A DNA stretch of 64,000 nucleotides. Source: Pseudomonas gingeri. Lineage in GTDB: Bacteria; Pseudomonadota; Gammaproteobacteria; Pseudomonadales; Pseudomonadaceae. The notes under the pieces were generated by a model, which was not told where the DNA came from, made no database searches, and saw nothing but the letters and a program-made list of their open reading frames with translations. The position numbers and the translations under genes are program-made. The DNA is taken from the NCBI RefSeq assembly GCF_013385635.1, contig NZ_JACAPR010000011.1:434001-498000 (forward strand). Reading direction: 5' to 3'. Positions within the stretch are counted from its first letter, which is position 1. Each line of letters opens with the position of its first letter. This document shows positions 8,058-16,396 of this stretch, piece by piece.

Positions 8058-9086
8058 TCAGGCTTGCGGTGTTTTCACGACCGTGCATCCGCAGGATTCA
8101 CCCACTACCAGGCGGTGAGAGAACTCTTGCAGCTTCACCTCGCCATCCCAGGCCAGCAGCATCGCAATGGCGGCCTTGGCCATCTCCCTGACGGGTTGGC
8201 AGACGGTGGTCAGTGACGGGGCGTAATACGCCGATTCCTCGGTACCGTTGAAGCAGACCAACGCCATCTGTTCGGGGACGTTCAGGCCGTGCTCCGACAG
8301 GGCGCGGATGCAGCCTATGGCCTGGGCCTCGTTGGAGCAGAACACGGCACGGGGAGGGCGACCGTCGACGAGCATGCGCTGTGTCGCCTCATAGCCGCCC
8401 TGGCGGGTGTAGCTCGCGGGGAATATCCATTCGGGGCGTTCCTCGATCCCGGACTCCGTCAACGCGTCACGCCAACCGTTCAGACGGTCCTGGGCGTTCA
8501 GCATGTCCAGCGGCCCGGCGATCATGCCGACCTCGCGGTAACCATGGCTCAGTAGGTGCGCAGTGACCTGACGGGCCGCTGCGCGTTCGTCGACCCGCAG
8601 CATATTGACGGCGAGCCTGGGGTCGACCCGGTCGAGCATCACGAATGGCGTGCCGCTGGCCTGGATCAGATCGATATGCGGATGGCGGTCGACGCTGGTG
8701 TAGAACAGGCCATCGACGCGCTGGCTCAGGAGGCTGTTGATCAGGTTCAGTTCGCGCTTGCGGCAGTCACCGGAATCGCCCAGCAGGATCACCAGGCCAT
8801 TGTCCAGCGCCTCCTGTTGCAGGGCATGGGCAAAGGAAGCGATGAAGGTATTTGAGATGTTGGGAACGACCAGTCCATAGGTCCGGGTCTTGCCGGAGGC
8901 CAGCGCCTGGGCAACGCCATTGGGTCGGTAACCGGTGCTTTTGATGGCGTCCAGCACGCGCTGGCGAGTGGCCTTGGCGACCGGCCGGGGACCGTTGTTG
9001 ATCACGTAGCTGACCACTGCAACCGAGGTTCCGGCCTCGCGCGCGACATCGTCCCGGGTCACGCGACTTGCATGCTGTTTCGTCAA
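8058..9086 (-). CDS. LacI-family transcriptional regulator
   Basis: 342 residues. The N-terminal LacI helix-turn-helix (RVTRDDVAREAGTSVAVVSYVINN, residues 8-31) with hinge helix (YRPNGVAQALASGKT) is followed by a periplasmic-binding-protein-like ligand domain (YGLVVPNISNTFIASF onward). It sits between the porin and the nucleoside hydrolase on the same strand. A near-perfect palindrome TCTACTCGCGTAGA lies 57 bp upstream of its start and recurs in the MFS promoter. Autoregulation plus control of uptake is therefore likely, with a nucleoside or its ribose as inducer (inference). Confidence 0.88.
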   Translation of the reverse strand: MTKQHASRVTRDDVAREAGTSVAVVSYVINNGPRPVAKATRQRVLDAIKSTGYRPNGVAQALASGKTRTYGLVVPNISNTFIASFAHALQQEALDNGLVILLGDSGDCRKRELNLINSLLSQRVDGLFYTSVDRHPHIDLIQASGTPFVMLDRVDPRLAVNMLRVDERAAARQVTAHLLSHGYREVGMIAGPLDMLNAQDRLNGWRDALTESGIEERPEWIFPASYTRQGGYEATQRMLVDGRPPRAVFCSNEAQAIGCIRALSEHGLNVPEQMALVCFNGTEESAYYAPSLTTVCQPVREMAKAAIAMLLAWDGEVKLQEFSHRLVVGESCGCTVVKTPQA

Positions 9087-9142
9087 GATTACCTTCCATT
9101 TCTGGTGAATAGACAGACATCCGGATGCTTCTGGGCAGCGGG

Positions 9143-9156
9143 TCTACTCGCGTAGA
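9143..9156. promoter_or_regulatory. Putative LacI-family operator (copy 1)
   Basis: TCTACTCGCGTAGA differs from the central 14 bases of the perfect palindrome at 12375-12390 in one position. It lies 57 bp upstream of the LacI start codon. The central CG palindrome is typical of LacI-family operators. Confidence 0.6.
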
Positions 9157-9340
9157 TTCCCGTATCGAAAAAAAACGGCAAAGGGGGCTGAGGCGGATGA
9201 AGGGAAACAGCACTTCATGAGCAGACCATTACCGGTTTGTGACATTCGACATTATCACTTCTGTTTTATTTCAGTTTGATGACCCTGGAGAGTCCCCTTC
9301 AACCGCCTGCAACCCCTTTTCCCGGCCTTGTCCTGGCTGA

Positions 9341-10672
9341 TCAGAAGAAGGTGTAGGTGTAACTGAAGATCAGTCGCGCCTGATCGACCGCGGCGACGTT
9401 GGGAATACCGCTGCGCAAGCTGCCTTCGCGCAGGGACGTGCCGAAGCCTTTGAGGAAACCGCTTTGCACCACATAGTCGATGCGCATGTCACGTTCCCAT
9501 TCCGAGTACCGGGAGCCGTCGTTCCCGCGGATGTGGTCGCCGTGGAGATAGAGGGCAGATGCCGAGAGACCGGGTACGCCAAGCGCCGCGAAGTCATAGG
9601 AGTACTGGGCGAAATTGGTGTTTTCGCCCGCGCGGATGAACGAGTTGTCCATCACGTCGGTAATCAGATAGACACTGGCACCGCCGTTGCCTTCGTTGTT
9701 GCCGGCACCGCCGACCACGCTGCCCTGGTTCAGGTAGACCACGCCGCCCGAATCGGACACCTGCTGGCGCCCCAGCATGAAAGCGCTGCCGCCCAGGTAA
9801 TAGGTGAACGCGGCACTCCAGGTGCTGTTGTCGACTTTTCCCGGTTCGCTGGCATAACCGCCGTTGTTGTTGAAGAGATAACCGGTTGTGCCGTTCTTGC
9901 CCTGTGAAGTGCTGTTGAAGTAACGCAGGTCGGTCTTGAATCTGGAGTTGTCACTGATTCTGGTGGTATTCAGGAGACCGAAGAAGTCTTGTTTGTAGTA
10001 ATCGCTCAGATCGGCGTGGTAGTACTGCAGAGTGGTATCCGGAGTCACTTTCCAGTCCGCGCCGGCATAAGTGAAGTGGTTGCTGGCGCGGGTGCCGCCG
10101 GCGATCGCCAGTCCCGTGGCGTTGGAGGAGGCCCGTCCTGTCGAGCGACTCAGTTGCCCGGCGTTGATGGTCAGGTTGTCGATGTCCCTGGATGTCATCG
10201 TCACCCCTTCGAAGGTTTGCGGCAGCAGCCGGCCATCGTTGGCCACCAGGATCGGCAGGTTGGGGGCGAGTGCGCCGCCGGCGTGAAACTCGGTCTTCGA
10301 GACCCGCACCTTGGCATTGCCCGCCAGCCGGCTCCAGCCGTCGACAGGACTGCCGTCGGAATCCACGGGGGCAAACGAGTTCTGCGTATTCGCGTTCGGG
10401 TGCTGGATGCCCCCGGAGAGGTTGTAGGCCTGCATGGCCTGGACGTCGAGGCCAAAGCCGACCGTGCCCTGGGTGAATCCCGAGAGATAGTCCAGTTTGA
10501 AACCCTGTGTCACTTCGTCCTGGTCGACACCTGGCGCGTTGGGGTTGTCACTGCGCAGGTAATAGGTGCGCGAGCTGACCGAGGCGGTGCTGTCTTCGAT
10601 AAAGCCTGCGGCCAATGCTTGTTGGGCGAGGATACTGGTGGTCACGGCCAGTGTGAGAGTGGCTCTTTTCAT
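9341..10672 (-). CDS. OprD-family outer membrane porin
   Basis: 443 residues. A signal peptide (MKRATLTLAVTTSILAQQALAA) is followed by GFIEDSTASVSSRTYYLRS, the typical mature OprD start, then KLDYLSGFTQGTVGFGLD. It ends in an aromatic strand (LIFSYTYTFF), the outer-membrane assembly signal. OprD proteins are 18-strand channels for small carboxylates, amino acids and other nutrients. Position between the MFS transporter and the LacI/nucleoside hydrolase pair suggests nucleoside-related uptake, but OprD specificity cannot be read from sequence. Confidence 0.9.
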   Translation of the reverse strand: MKRATLTLAVTTSILAQQALAAGFIEDSTASVSSRTYYLRSDNPNAPGVDQDEVTQGFKLDYLSGFTQGTVGFGLDVQAMQAYNLSGGIQHPNANTQNSFAPVDSDGSPVDGWSRLAGNAKVRVSKTEFHAGGALAPNLPILVANDGRLLPQTFEGVTMTSRDIDNLTINAGQLSRSTGRASSNATGLAIAGGTRASNHFTYAGADWKVTPDTTLQYYHADLSDYYKQDFFGLLNTTRISDNSRFKTDLRYFNSTSQGKNGTTGYLFNNNGGYASEPGKVDNSTWSAAFTYYLGGSAFMLGRQQVSDSGGVVYLNQGSVVGGAGNNEGNGGASVYLITDVMDNSFIRAGENTNFAQYSYDFAALGVPGLSASALYLHGDHIRGNDGSRYSEWERDMRIDYVVQSGFLKGFGTSLREGSLRSGIPNVAAVDQARLIFSYTYTFF

Positions 10673-10885
10673 TACGTTGCTCCTGTAAGGTTGCCAATTG
10701 ACAGGCGTGGTTTTGCCCGACCGGTCAATAACGGTCGTGCGGGTTTGCGCCTTCTATGAGGCGTTGGAAGTGCCGGGTGATGCGGTGGGTTGTTTCAGCG
10801 TTCTGTTTTTAATGGGCGGCGCTGTTGCCCGGGTTCATGTAACGGGGCGTGGAAGTTGAATGAGCGAGTGTCAAATGTTGGCCGG

Positions 10886-12280
10886 TTAAATGGCATCTTC
10901 CAGCGCATTCAAGTTGCGACCGCGGGTTTCCGGTGCGACAAAGGTCGTCAGGAAACCAATGCCTGCCATCGCGACAAAGTAAGTCGCGATCGGCCACCAG
11001 TGACCGGTCCAGGACAGCAACGCGGCAGCGATCAGGGGCGCCGTACCGCCGGAAAGGATCGACCCCAGTTCCTTGGCCATGGCCAACTTGGTGTAGCGAT
11101 TCTTCACCCCGAACATTTCAACCCCCCAGGCCGCTTGCACGCCGAAGATCCCCAGGGACGCCAGGCCCATGCCCACCACGATGGTGGCCATGACGATGGT
11201 CGGATCGCGGGAGTCGAGCAGCATGAAGGCGGGGAAGGCGTAGAGCATCAGCAGGAGGCAGAACCAGCGGTAGATGACGCGTCGGCCAAAGCGATCGGAC
11301 AGCCAGCCGGCCAGAGGGATGATCAGGAAACCGAGGATCGAGGCGATCAATACGGCCTGGGTCGCGACTGATTTATTGACGGCGAGTACCTTTACCACAT
11401 AACCGACGATAAATCCCTGGGCCAGATAGGAAGGGCCGTTCTCGCCGATGCGCAAGCCGATCATGGTGAAGAACGACCGGCTGCCTTTCCAGAAGCTGGC
11501 GCGTTGCTCAAGGTTGGAGAGGGCGGCGAGGCTGCTGTCACGCCGGGCCTGCAACTCGGCCTTCCTGAGTTCGAATACCGGGGTTTCCCGCAGGTTGCGA
11601 CGAATCCACAGCGCGGCCAGGGCAATCAGCGAGCTGCACAGGAATGGAATGCGCCATCCCCACTCCTGCAATTGCTGTTGATCCATTTGCACCACCGCCA
11701 GCCAGACCATCGAAGCCAACAGGGTGCCGCTGTTCGAGCCCAGGGCAATCACCGATGAGACCAGGCCCCGTTGTTTTGCCGGAGCGAATTCGCCCAGCAT
11801 CACCGTACCGGCGGCCAACTCGGCACCGGCGCCAAAACCCTGGGTAAAGCGCAGCAGCACCAGGCACACCGGAGCCCAGATGCCGATCGAGGCGTAACTG
11901 GGGATCAGGCCGATCAAGGTGGTTGAGGCGCCCATCAACACGACGGTGGCGATCATCACCACCTTGCGTCCCTTGCGGTCGCCGAGCCAGCCGAAGAACA
12001 GCGCGCCGATCGGCCGCGCGACAAAACCCACGGACCATGTCGCGAACGTGGACAGCAGGGCCATGGCCGGGGTGACATTGGGGAAAAACACATCGCCGAA
12101 GATAAGCCCGGCGGCCAGGCCATAAAGGGCGAAATCCGCATACTCCATGGCCGTACCCAGCCAGCAGGCGAGGGTGGCGCGGTACAGCTCCCGGCGTCCT
12201 TGCGGGGTCATCAAGCTTTCATCCGCCGCACCACGCGCCCCGGGGGCAGTGGATCGAGCAGCACTTTCAACTGTGGACAT
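10886..12280 (-). CDS. MFS transporter, metabolite:H+ symporter (ProP/ShiA-like)
   Basis: 464 residues with about 12 transmembrane segments. MHS-family motifs are visible: GTAMEYADFALYG near residues 45-57, the loop motif GWLGDRKGRK near 98-107, and its repeat GWLSDRFGRR in the second half. ATG at 12280 is preferred over TTG 12283 because AGGAG lies 7 bases upstream of the ATG. The 95 bp upstream hold a perfect 16-bp palindrome matching the site before the LacI gene, so it is probably a member of that regulon. The substrate is inferred to be a nucleoside or breakdown product. Confidence 0.87.
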   Translation of the reverse strand: MSTVESAARSTAPGARGAADESLMTPQGRRELYRATLACWLGTAMEYADFALYGLAAGLIFGDVFFPNVTPAMALLSTFATWSVGFVARPIGALFFGWLGDRKGRKVVMIATVVLMGASTTLIGLIPSYASIGIWAPVCLVLLRFTQGFGAGAELAAGTVMLGEFAPAKQRGLVSSVIALGSNSGTLLASMVWLAVVQMDQQQLQEWGWRIPFLCSSLIALAALWIRRNLRETPVFELRKAELQARRDSSLAALSNLEQRASFWKGSRSFFTMIGLRIGENGPSYLAQGFIVGYVVKVLAVNKSVATQAVLIASILGFLIIPLAGWLSDRFGRRVIYRWFCLLLMLYAFPAFMLLDSRDPTIVMATIVVGMGLASLGIFGVQAAWGVEMFGVKNRYTKLAMAKELGSILSGGTAPLIAAALLSWTGHWWPIATYFVAMAGIGFLTTFVAPETRGRNLNALEDAI

Positions 12281-12374
12281 CAAAAAACTCCTGATCTGAG
12301 GACGGCCGGCACAGGCCTGTCGAGAGGCTCTGTCCTGGTATCGATAGCCGCGCTGTGGCTTTCGTTCTACGCAT

Positions 12375-12390
12375 ATCTACGCGCGTAGAT
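12375..12390. promoter_or_regulatory. Putative LacI-family operator (copy 2, perfect palindrome)
   Basis: ATCTACGCGCGTAGAT is a perfect 16-bp palindrome 95 bp upstream of the MFS start. Thirteen of its central 14 bases match the site at 9143-9156 before the LacI gene. Confidence 0.65.
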
Positions 12391-12404
12391 TCCTATCCTT
12401 GAAA

Positions 12405-12435
12405 ATCGGCCTCGAGATAGACCTCGGAGGCCGAT
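12405..12435. other. 9-bp stem inverted repeat
   Basis: ATCGGCCTC (12405-12413) and GAGGCCGAT (12427-12435) are perfect complements around a 13-base loop. It lies between divergent genes and lacks a T run, so a regulatory site is as likely as a terminator. Confidence 0.35.
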
Positions 12436-12663
12436 ACGGGTAATCAATTGACCTGAACGCGGGGCGATCTTAGGCAGGGTTGTATTGCAGTCGAATGACA
12501 GGTTGCCTGATGGGCACGATGCAGCGTGTACAGGACAGTGAGCGCGCCCGCACAAACGGATTGAGCTGCTATGGTAGTCAGGGCCGGGCGTGTGCGTTGA
12601 CTGTCCCTGTAAAGCGTCCTGCGATGTCCGGGCATTGTTTCTTCTTGGGGGGATCCACGGCCG

Positions 12664-13233
12664 ATGCGGTTAAGTTTCTTCAGCGGGTTGGAGCGGATCG
12701 AAATCCACGATCGAGCCGAGACGGGGACCGGTCGATCCGGGGCAAGGACTGGTGTCGCAAGCGATGACGCGCCGGCGATGAAAATGGACCTGCGCGAGAC
12801 GTGGCAGGTGGAAAGCTTTGTCCGTCGATATTTCCAGGGCTCTGGCGAGGTCCATCGCTTGCGCACCTTGCTCTCCGGCGGGTTGCCCGTGACCCACTTC
12901 CTGGGTGACGAGGAAGTGCTCCGGCAACTGTCGCGCAGTCTGCAGTCCGGTGCCTTGTGCGCCTATCTGTATCCCCGGCAACCGACGATAGCGGTCAGGC
13001 AGCCGGGACCCGCTGGGGGAAAAGCCGTTGCGCGACAGACGCCGCGCCCGACCGGTCCGGCACCCGTACCCAGGACCGATATCGAACTGGTGACGACAGC
13101 GCCGGTATCGCGCGAACGCGTCGATGCCGCACAGGATGTCGAGGCGGCGATGCTTGAGGACGCGGCCAAAAGCGCGACGCCTTTCTGTGAGGAATGTGAG
13201 CGGGCGCGCTTGCAACGTCAGGGGCAGGGATGA
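12664..13233 (+). CDS. Unknown protein paired with DUF4123 adaptor
   Basis: 189 residues, not recognised. The core (residues 40-100, ETWQVESFVRRYFQGSG, HRLRTLLSGGLPVTHFLGD, LRQLSRSLQSGALCAYLYP) looks like a small helical domain. A Pro/Arg-rich linker follows, then a C-terminal CEECERARLQRQ with two close Cys. The stop overlaps the DUF4123 start by 4 bp (ATGA), so the two are translationally coupled. Such small proteins occur next to type VI effector adaptors, so a role in effector loading is inferred. The start is uncertain; ATG 12778 is an alternative. Confidence 0.55.
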   Translation: MRLSFFSGLERIEIHDRAETGTGRSGARTGVASDDAPAMKMDLRETWQVESFVRRYFQGSGEVHRLRTLLSGGLPVTHFLGDEEVLRQLSRSLQSGALCAYLYPRQPTIAVRQPGPAGGKAVARQTPRPTGPAPVPRTDIELVTTAPVSRERVDAAQDVEAAMLEDAAKSATPFCEECERARLQRQGQG

Positions 13234-13784
13234 ACGCCAGCGAATTCGAGCAACTGACGGCGCTGTTATGGCCCGACGCGCAAGATGGCACCGATCATCA
13301 GGTGTACTGGCTGCTCGACGGCGCGCGTGATCCTGGGATATCCCGGTTGGTGCGCTATGGCTCGCTCAGGTTCTGGTGCCTGTATTCCGGGCAGTTGACC
13401 CCACGTCTGCGGGCCGCTGCGCCTTATCTCGTGCAACTGACGCGCGGAGCGCCGGCTACCCTGGAACTGTTGGACAGGGGCTGGGGCAACGCGTGGGGAA
13501 TATTCATCGTCGCGCCGGCTTCACTGGCGATGTCGCGGATCCGCCTGCACTTCAAGAAGTTTCTGCGGGTCCAGACGGAAGACGGCAAACGGCTGCTGTT
13601 TCGCTTCTACGATCCGCGCGTCCTGTCGATCTTCCTTCCTACTTGCACCGATGATGAATTCACGCGGTTCCTCGGTCCCATGAAGTGCCTGTTCGTCGAG
13701 TCGGAACAGGGCACGGAATATCGACTGTTCGACAGGGCGGGCCAGACCCTGCGCATCACTTCGGGACGGTTGTCCTGCCAGTGA
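13230..13784 (+). CDS. DUF4123 protein, type VI secretion effector adaptor
   Basis: 184 residues. The DUF4123 pattern is clear: VYWLLDGARDPGISRLV at the N terminus, then GWGNAWGIFIVAP in the middle, and the signature LLFRFYDPRVLSIFLPT near residues 128-144. Known DUF4123 proteins (TAP-1/TEC) bind a cognate effector and load it onto VgrG. No VgrG, Hcp, PAAR or recognisable toxin is in the window, so this adaptor is an orphan here. It is preceded by a coupled unknown gene. Confidence 0.78.
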   Translation: MNASEFEQLTALLWPDAQDGTDHQVYWLLDGARDPGISRLVRYGSLRFWCLYSGQLTPRLRAAAPYLVQLTRGAPATLELLDRGWGNAWGIFIVAPASLAMSRIRLHFKKFLRVQTEDGKRLLFRFYDPRVLSIFLPTCTDDEFTRFLGPMKCLFVESEQGTEYRLFDRAGQTLRITSGRLSCQ

Positions 13785-14104
13785 CGGGTACCGGTCGCTT
13801 AACACTCTCGAACGGAAAACAATTCCAGCCAGGTGCGATCCGACCACCGGATCAGTGAAGGTGCAAGCACGCCTCACAATCGATGCCTGCCTTTTCCATT
13901 CAATGAAGTGCTTTGTCTGACAGAAAATTCCATGTCGGCAAACTACATAATTAGGGCATCACAAACCTGAGCGGTTGGGGAGAAGGATGCGGCTGTGAAC
14001 CCGTGGAATGATTTCGCAGGCCAGCCGAGGAAAGTTCACTTTGGCCGCTCGGCCATCACCATCTATCGCGCCTGATGCGATAGCGATTACAGGGAGAACA
14101 ACAA
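13785..14104. other. Intergenic region between DUF4123 gene and ICE-related ORFs
   Basis: 320 bp. It contains two adjacent hairpins near the right end: TGGCC-GCTC-GGCCA (14042-14055) and CTATCGC-GCCTGAT-GCGATAG (14063-14083). These are followed by AGGGAGAA, the ribosome site of the 63-residue ORF. The first 120 bp are AT-richer than the flanks. No tRNA, att-like repeat or further ORF was found. Confidence 0.45.
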
Positions 14105-14296
14105 ATGGATTTGAATCCTGATACCACCGGCGAAGATACCTGCACGGTCCAGCTCAAGCTCAGCGAGGAGCAACTGAAGAACCGTGGTTTTGTCTATGAG
14201 CTGGCCTGTCGTATGGAGGGTTGGGCAGGTGTCGAGATTCTGAGTGTCGAGCGTGGAGAGTATTGCCGGGATGTTGCCGGCTCGAAGGATTGTTGA
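14105..14296 (+). CDS. Small acidic protein, 63 residues, unknown
   Basis: MDLNPDTTGEDTCTVQLKL onward, with four Cys, acidic at the N terminus. An AGGGAGAA ribosome site is well spaced upstream. It lies 63 bp before the DUF2857 gene on the same strand, so it may be an ICE accessory gene. No family is recognised and no domain can be named. Confidence 0.5.
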   Translation: MDLNPDTTGEDTCTVQLKLSEEQLKNRGFVYELACRMEGWAGVEILSVERGEYCRDVAGSKDC

Positions 14297-14359
14297 GATT
14301 GACAATGCTCGGCCCGAGAACGGGGCCGTTATCTGACACATGGAGTGGTGGAGGTTTAT

Positions 14360-14911
14360 GTGCATCCCTTGAATCTGGCAGTCGCCTTTCAGATCATGAA
14401 CAACATCAAGAATGGCCAACTGCGCAGTTGCCTGGCCATGGGGCTTGAAGAGAAAGACCTGCAGGCCCTGATCGATCCGCATTGCATGGGCGCCCTGGTG
14501 AACTCGCCGGTGCCCTGGTTCAAGGTGGTAGTGAACGGGCCGGTGGTCCATCGCCTGCTGACCCACGTCAAGGACAGCGACGAGGAGGAACTGATCAGCC
14601 GCGCGATTACCCTGGGCGCCAGTTCGCCGATGATCCTGGAACTCTTCGGCTTGTCGGCCAAGGAAGTCGCCATCCGTCGCACGATGCTTGGCATCCCCCA
14701 TCGCAAGGGGCGTTGGCCCCAGGTCGGCGCCGAGGAGGAACTCTGCCTCTGGGAGCACTGGGTGCGCCTGACCAAGGAACAGGGGACGGACCCGGGTGAT
14801 CCCCGGGCGGTGCTGCGGGTCGCCATGCTGATGAGCGAGTGCGAACCGGAGTTGAACCTGACCATGGTCTGGAGCCTCGTCCAGAGCTGGATCGTGCAAG
14901 GGCTGGTGTGA
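14360..14911 (+). CDS. DUF2857 protein, ICE-associated
   Basis: 183 residues starting HPLNLAVAFQIMNNIKNGQLRSCLAMGLEEKDLQAL, the usual start of DUF2857 proteins found in SPI-7/clc-type integrating conjugative elements. In those elements it normally sits in the partition/replication part, next to ParB-like genes, not beside TIGR03755. GTG 14360 is chosen because GGAGG ends 5 bases upstream; GTG 14345 would lack a site. The function is unknown. It converges on the TIGR03755 gene across a strong hairpin. Confidence 0.7.
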   Translation: MHPLNLAVAFQIMNNIKNGQLRSCLAMGLEEKDLQALIDPHCMGALVNSPVPWFKVVVNGPVVHRLLTHVKDSDEEELISRAITLGASSPMILELFGLSAKEVAIRRTMLGIPHRKGRWPQVGAEEELCLWEHWVRLTKEQGTDPGDPRAVLRVAMLMSECEPELNLTMVWSLVQSWIVQGLV

Positions 14912-14927
14912 AGGCCGGCTGATCGTC

Positions 14928-14958
14928 GCGCCCTTCGGCAGGAAGCTGCCGAGGGCGC
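14928..14958. terminator. Hairpin between convergent DUF2857 and TIGR03755 genes
   Basis: GCGCCCTTCGGCAG and CTGCCGAGGGCGC form a long GC stem with one bulge around a 4-base loop. It lies centrally between two convergent stop codons, so it probably ends both transcripts. Confidence 0.6.
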
Positions 14959-14964
14959 GCTTGA

Positions 14965-16371
14965 TCACGGTCGTGAACTTGCGCGACCGTTGCTGTTGAG
15001 GTTCTTTTCCATCGATTCGAGGCGGTTGGTGTCCGGGTCACCCTCGTAGATGGTGCGCGAGTTGTCCTTGCGTTCCTGGTGACGGGCAATGATCGCCGCG
15101 GGGGAGTTGCTGGTCAGCGAGCGCCGCAGTTCAAGCTCGGTGCGAAGGTTGGTGATTTCCTGCTGCAAGGTGTCGCGTTCGCCGTTGATGGTCTGCGTGG
15201 CAATCTCGTTGGCGGCGACGTTGGGTTCCTTGTTGCCGGCCAGCAGCGTGCGCTGCAGCAGCAAAGCCTTTTCCAGCACGCTGGTGACCGCGATTTCCGA
15301 AGCCAGGCGCTGGGCCAGCAATTGCTGGTCGGGCTCATCGCGCAAGGCGGTGACGATGCCACGGGTGATGGGCATCGAGTTGCTGCCGGCTTCGGCCAGA
15401 TTTTCCAGGCTGGTTGGCTTGCTGCCGGCAATCAGCGCTTGCAGGGCCTGGAGCTTGCTCGCGTACTCTTCCTGGATCAGCGGGGTCAGGCCGACACCGG
15501 CGGTGGCCGTACTCTGGGTACAGCCTTCGCAGGTCTGCTGCTGGACTTCGCCGAGGACGCGGTTGGCAAACGCCGCTGCCTCATCCGGCGACTGCCAGGT
15601 ATCGCACAACAGGCCGCTGTTGCAGTCGTCGGGGGCAATGCTTGCGGTGTCCGTGGCACTGCGGCCATTGAGCAGGTTGTAGCCGGCCCGGGTCACCTCC
15701 TTGATCACCTGGATCGGTGGCTGCTGCCTGCCGCCGGCCTTGTCGCCACCCACCCAGGGCACACCGGTATTGCCCTTGTCCGACTCGGCCCGGGCGGTCA
15801 CGGCCACGGCGTCCTGGTTCTGGGCTATGGCTTCCTTCAGTGCCTGGCCTTCGGCGAGGGCCCCCCAACTGCTCTGGTTGCCGGCGACGTTGACCATGCG
15901 CTCGGCCATGGCCCGGCAACTGGCCTTGGAGCGGTCGAAGTCCAGCCGGGCCTGGAGGATACCGTTGGTGAGCAGGTTGTACAGGCCCGGGTCCGCCCGC
16001 TGGATGATCAGTGCCGGCAGCGAGGCGACGGCACCGGTGGCGTTCTGGATAAGGCTGCCCATGATGCTCTGGAAACCGTCGGTAAGGCCGTTGAGCTGGT
16101 TGTGCAGGGTGGTGGACAGGTCCATGTTGCCGCACATGAGGTTGTTGTTCCAGCCCACACCGACACCGATGCTTTGCATGCTGCCGGCACGGCCCATGTT
16201 CACCGCGTTGCCGCCGCCGATGCGGTACAGAACATCGTCGCCGATGACACTGCCGGCGCTGCCGAAACCGGGCGGTGCGGCGAGGATGGGCAGGCTCGCC
16301 AGTGTGGCGATCAGGACCAGCCAGGGGATGGGGCTGGGGCAGGGGCGTGGAAGAAGTGATATCCGAGTCAT
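14965..16371 (-). CDS. Integrating conjugative element protein, TIGR03755 (PFL_4711 family)
   Basis: 468 residues with a signal peptide (PWLVLIATLASLPILAAP). The mature start APPGFGSAGSVIGDDVLYRIGGG and the GVGVGWNNNLMCGNMDLSTTL segment are typical of TIGR03755. Several paired Cys (CEGC, and C in LLCDTW) suggest disulfides. A long coiled-coil-like stretch lies at the C terminus (ERDTLQQEITNLRTELELRR). It acts in the envelope part of the GI-type T4SS and resembles TraH in layout (inference). ATG 16371 places the signal peptide correctly. It follows TIGR03756 by 25 bp. Confidence 0.85.
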   Translation of the reverse strand: MTRISLLPRPCPSPIPWLVLIATLASLPILAAPPGFGSAGSVIGDDVLYRIGGGNAVNMGRAGSMQSIGVGVGWNNNLMCGNMDLSTTLHNQLNGLTDGFQSIMGSLIQNATGAVASLPALIIQRADPGLYNLLTNGILQARLDFDRSKASCRAMAERMVNVAGNQSSWGALAEGQALKEAIAQNQDAVAVTARAESDKGNTGVPWVGGDKAGGRQQPPIQVIKEVTRAGYNLLNGRSATDTASIAPDDCNSGLLCDTWQSPDEAAAFANRVLGEVQQQTCEGCTQSTATAGVGLTPLIQEEYASKLQALQALIAGSKPTSLENLAEAGSNSMPITRGIVTALRDEPDQQLLAQRLASEIAVTSVLEKALLLQRTLLAGNKEPNVAANEIATQTINGERDTLQQEITNLRTELELRRSLTSNSPAAIIARHQERKDNSRTIYEGDPDTNRLESMEKNLNSNGRASSRP

Positions 16372-16396
16372 GGCAATGCTCCGTGGTGAACGACAA

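Larger units (their letters stand above)
12281..12663. promoter_or_regulatory. Intergenic region between MFS and T6SS-associated genes
   Basis: 383 bp between divergent genes. It holds the 16-bp palindromic operator at 12375-12390, close to the MFS start, and a 9-bp-stem hairpin at 12405-12435. The remaining 220 bp to the next start show no gene, repeat or RNA that I can recognise. Confidence 0.5.

Noticed and set aside
13913..13951. Sigma-70 promoter before the 63-residue ORF
   Set aside because: TTGTCT or CTGACA and TACATA/CATAAT can be picked out, but spacing is 21-25 bp, too long for a credible promoter.
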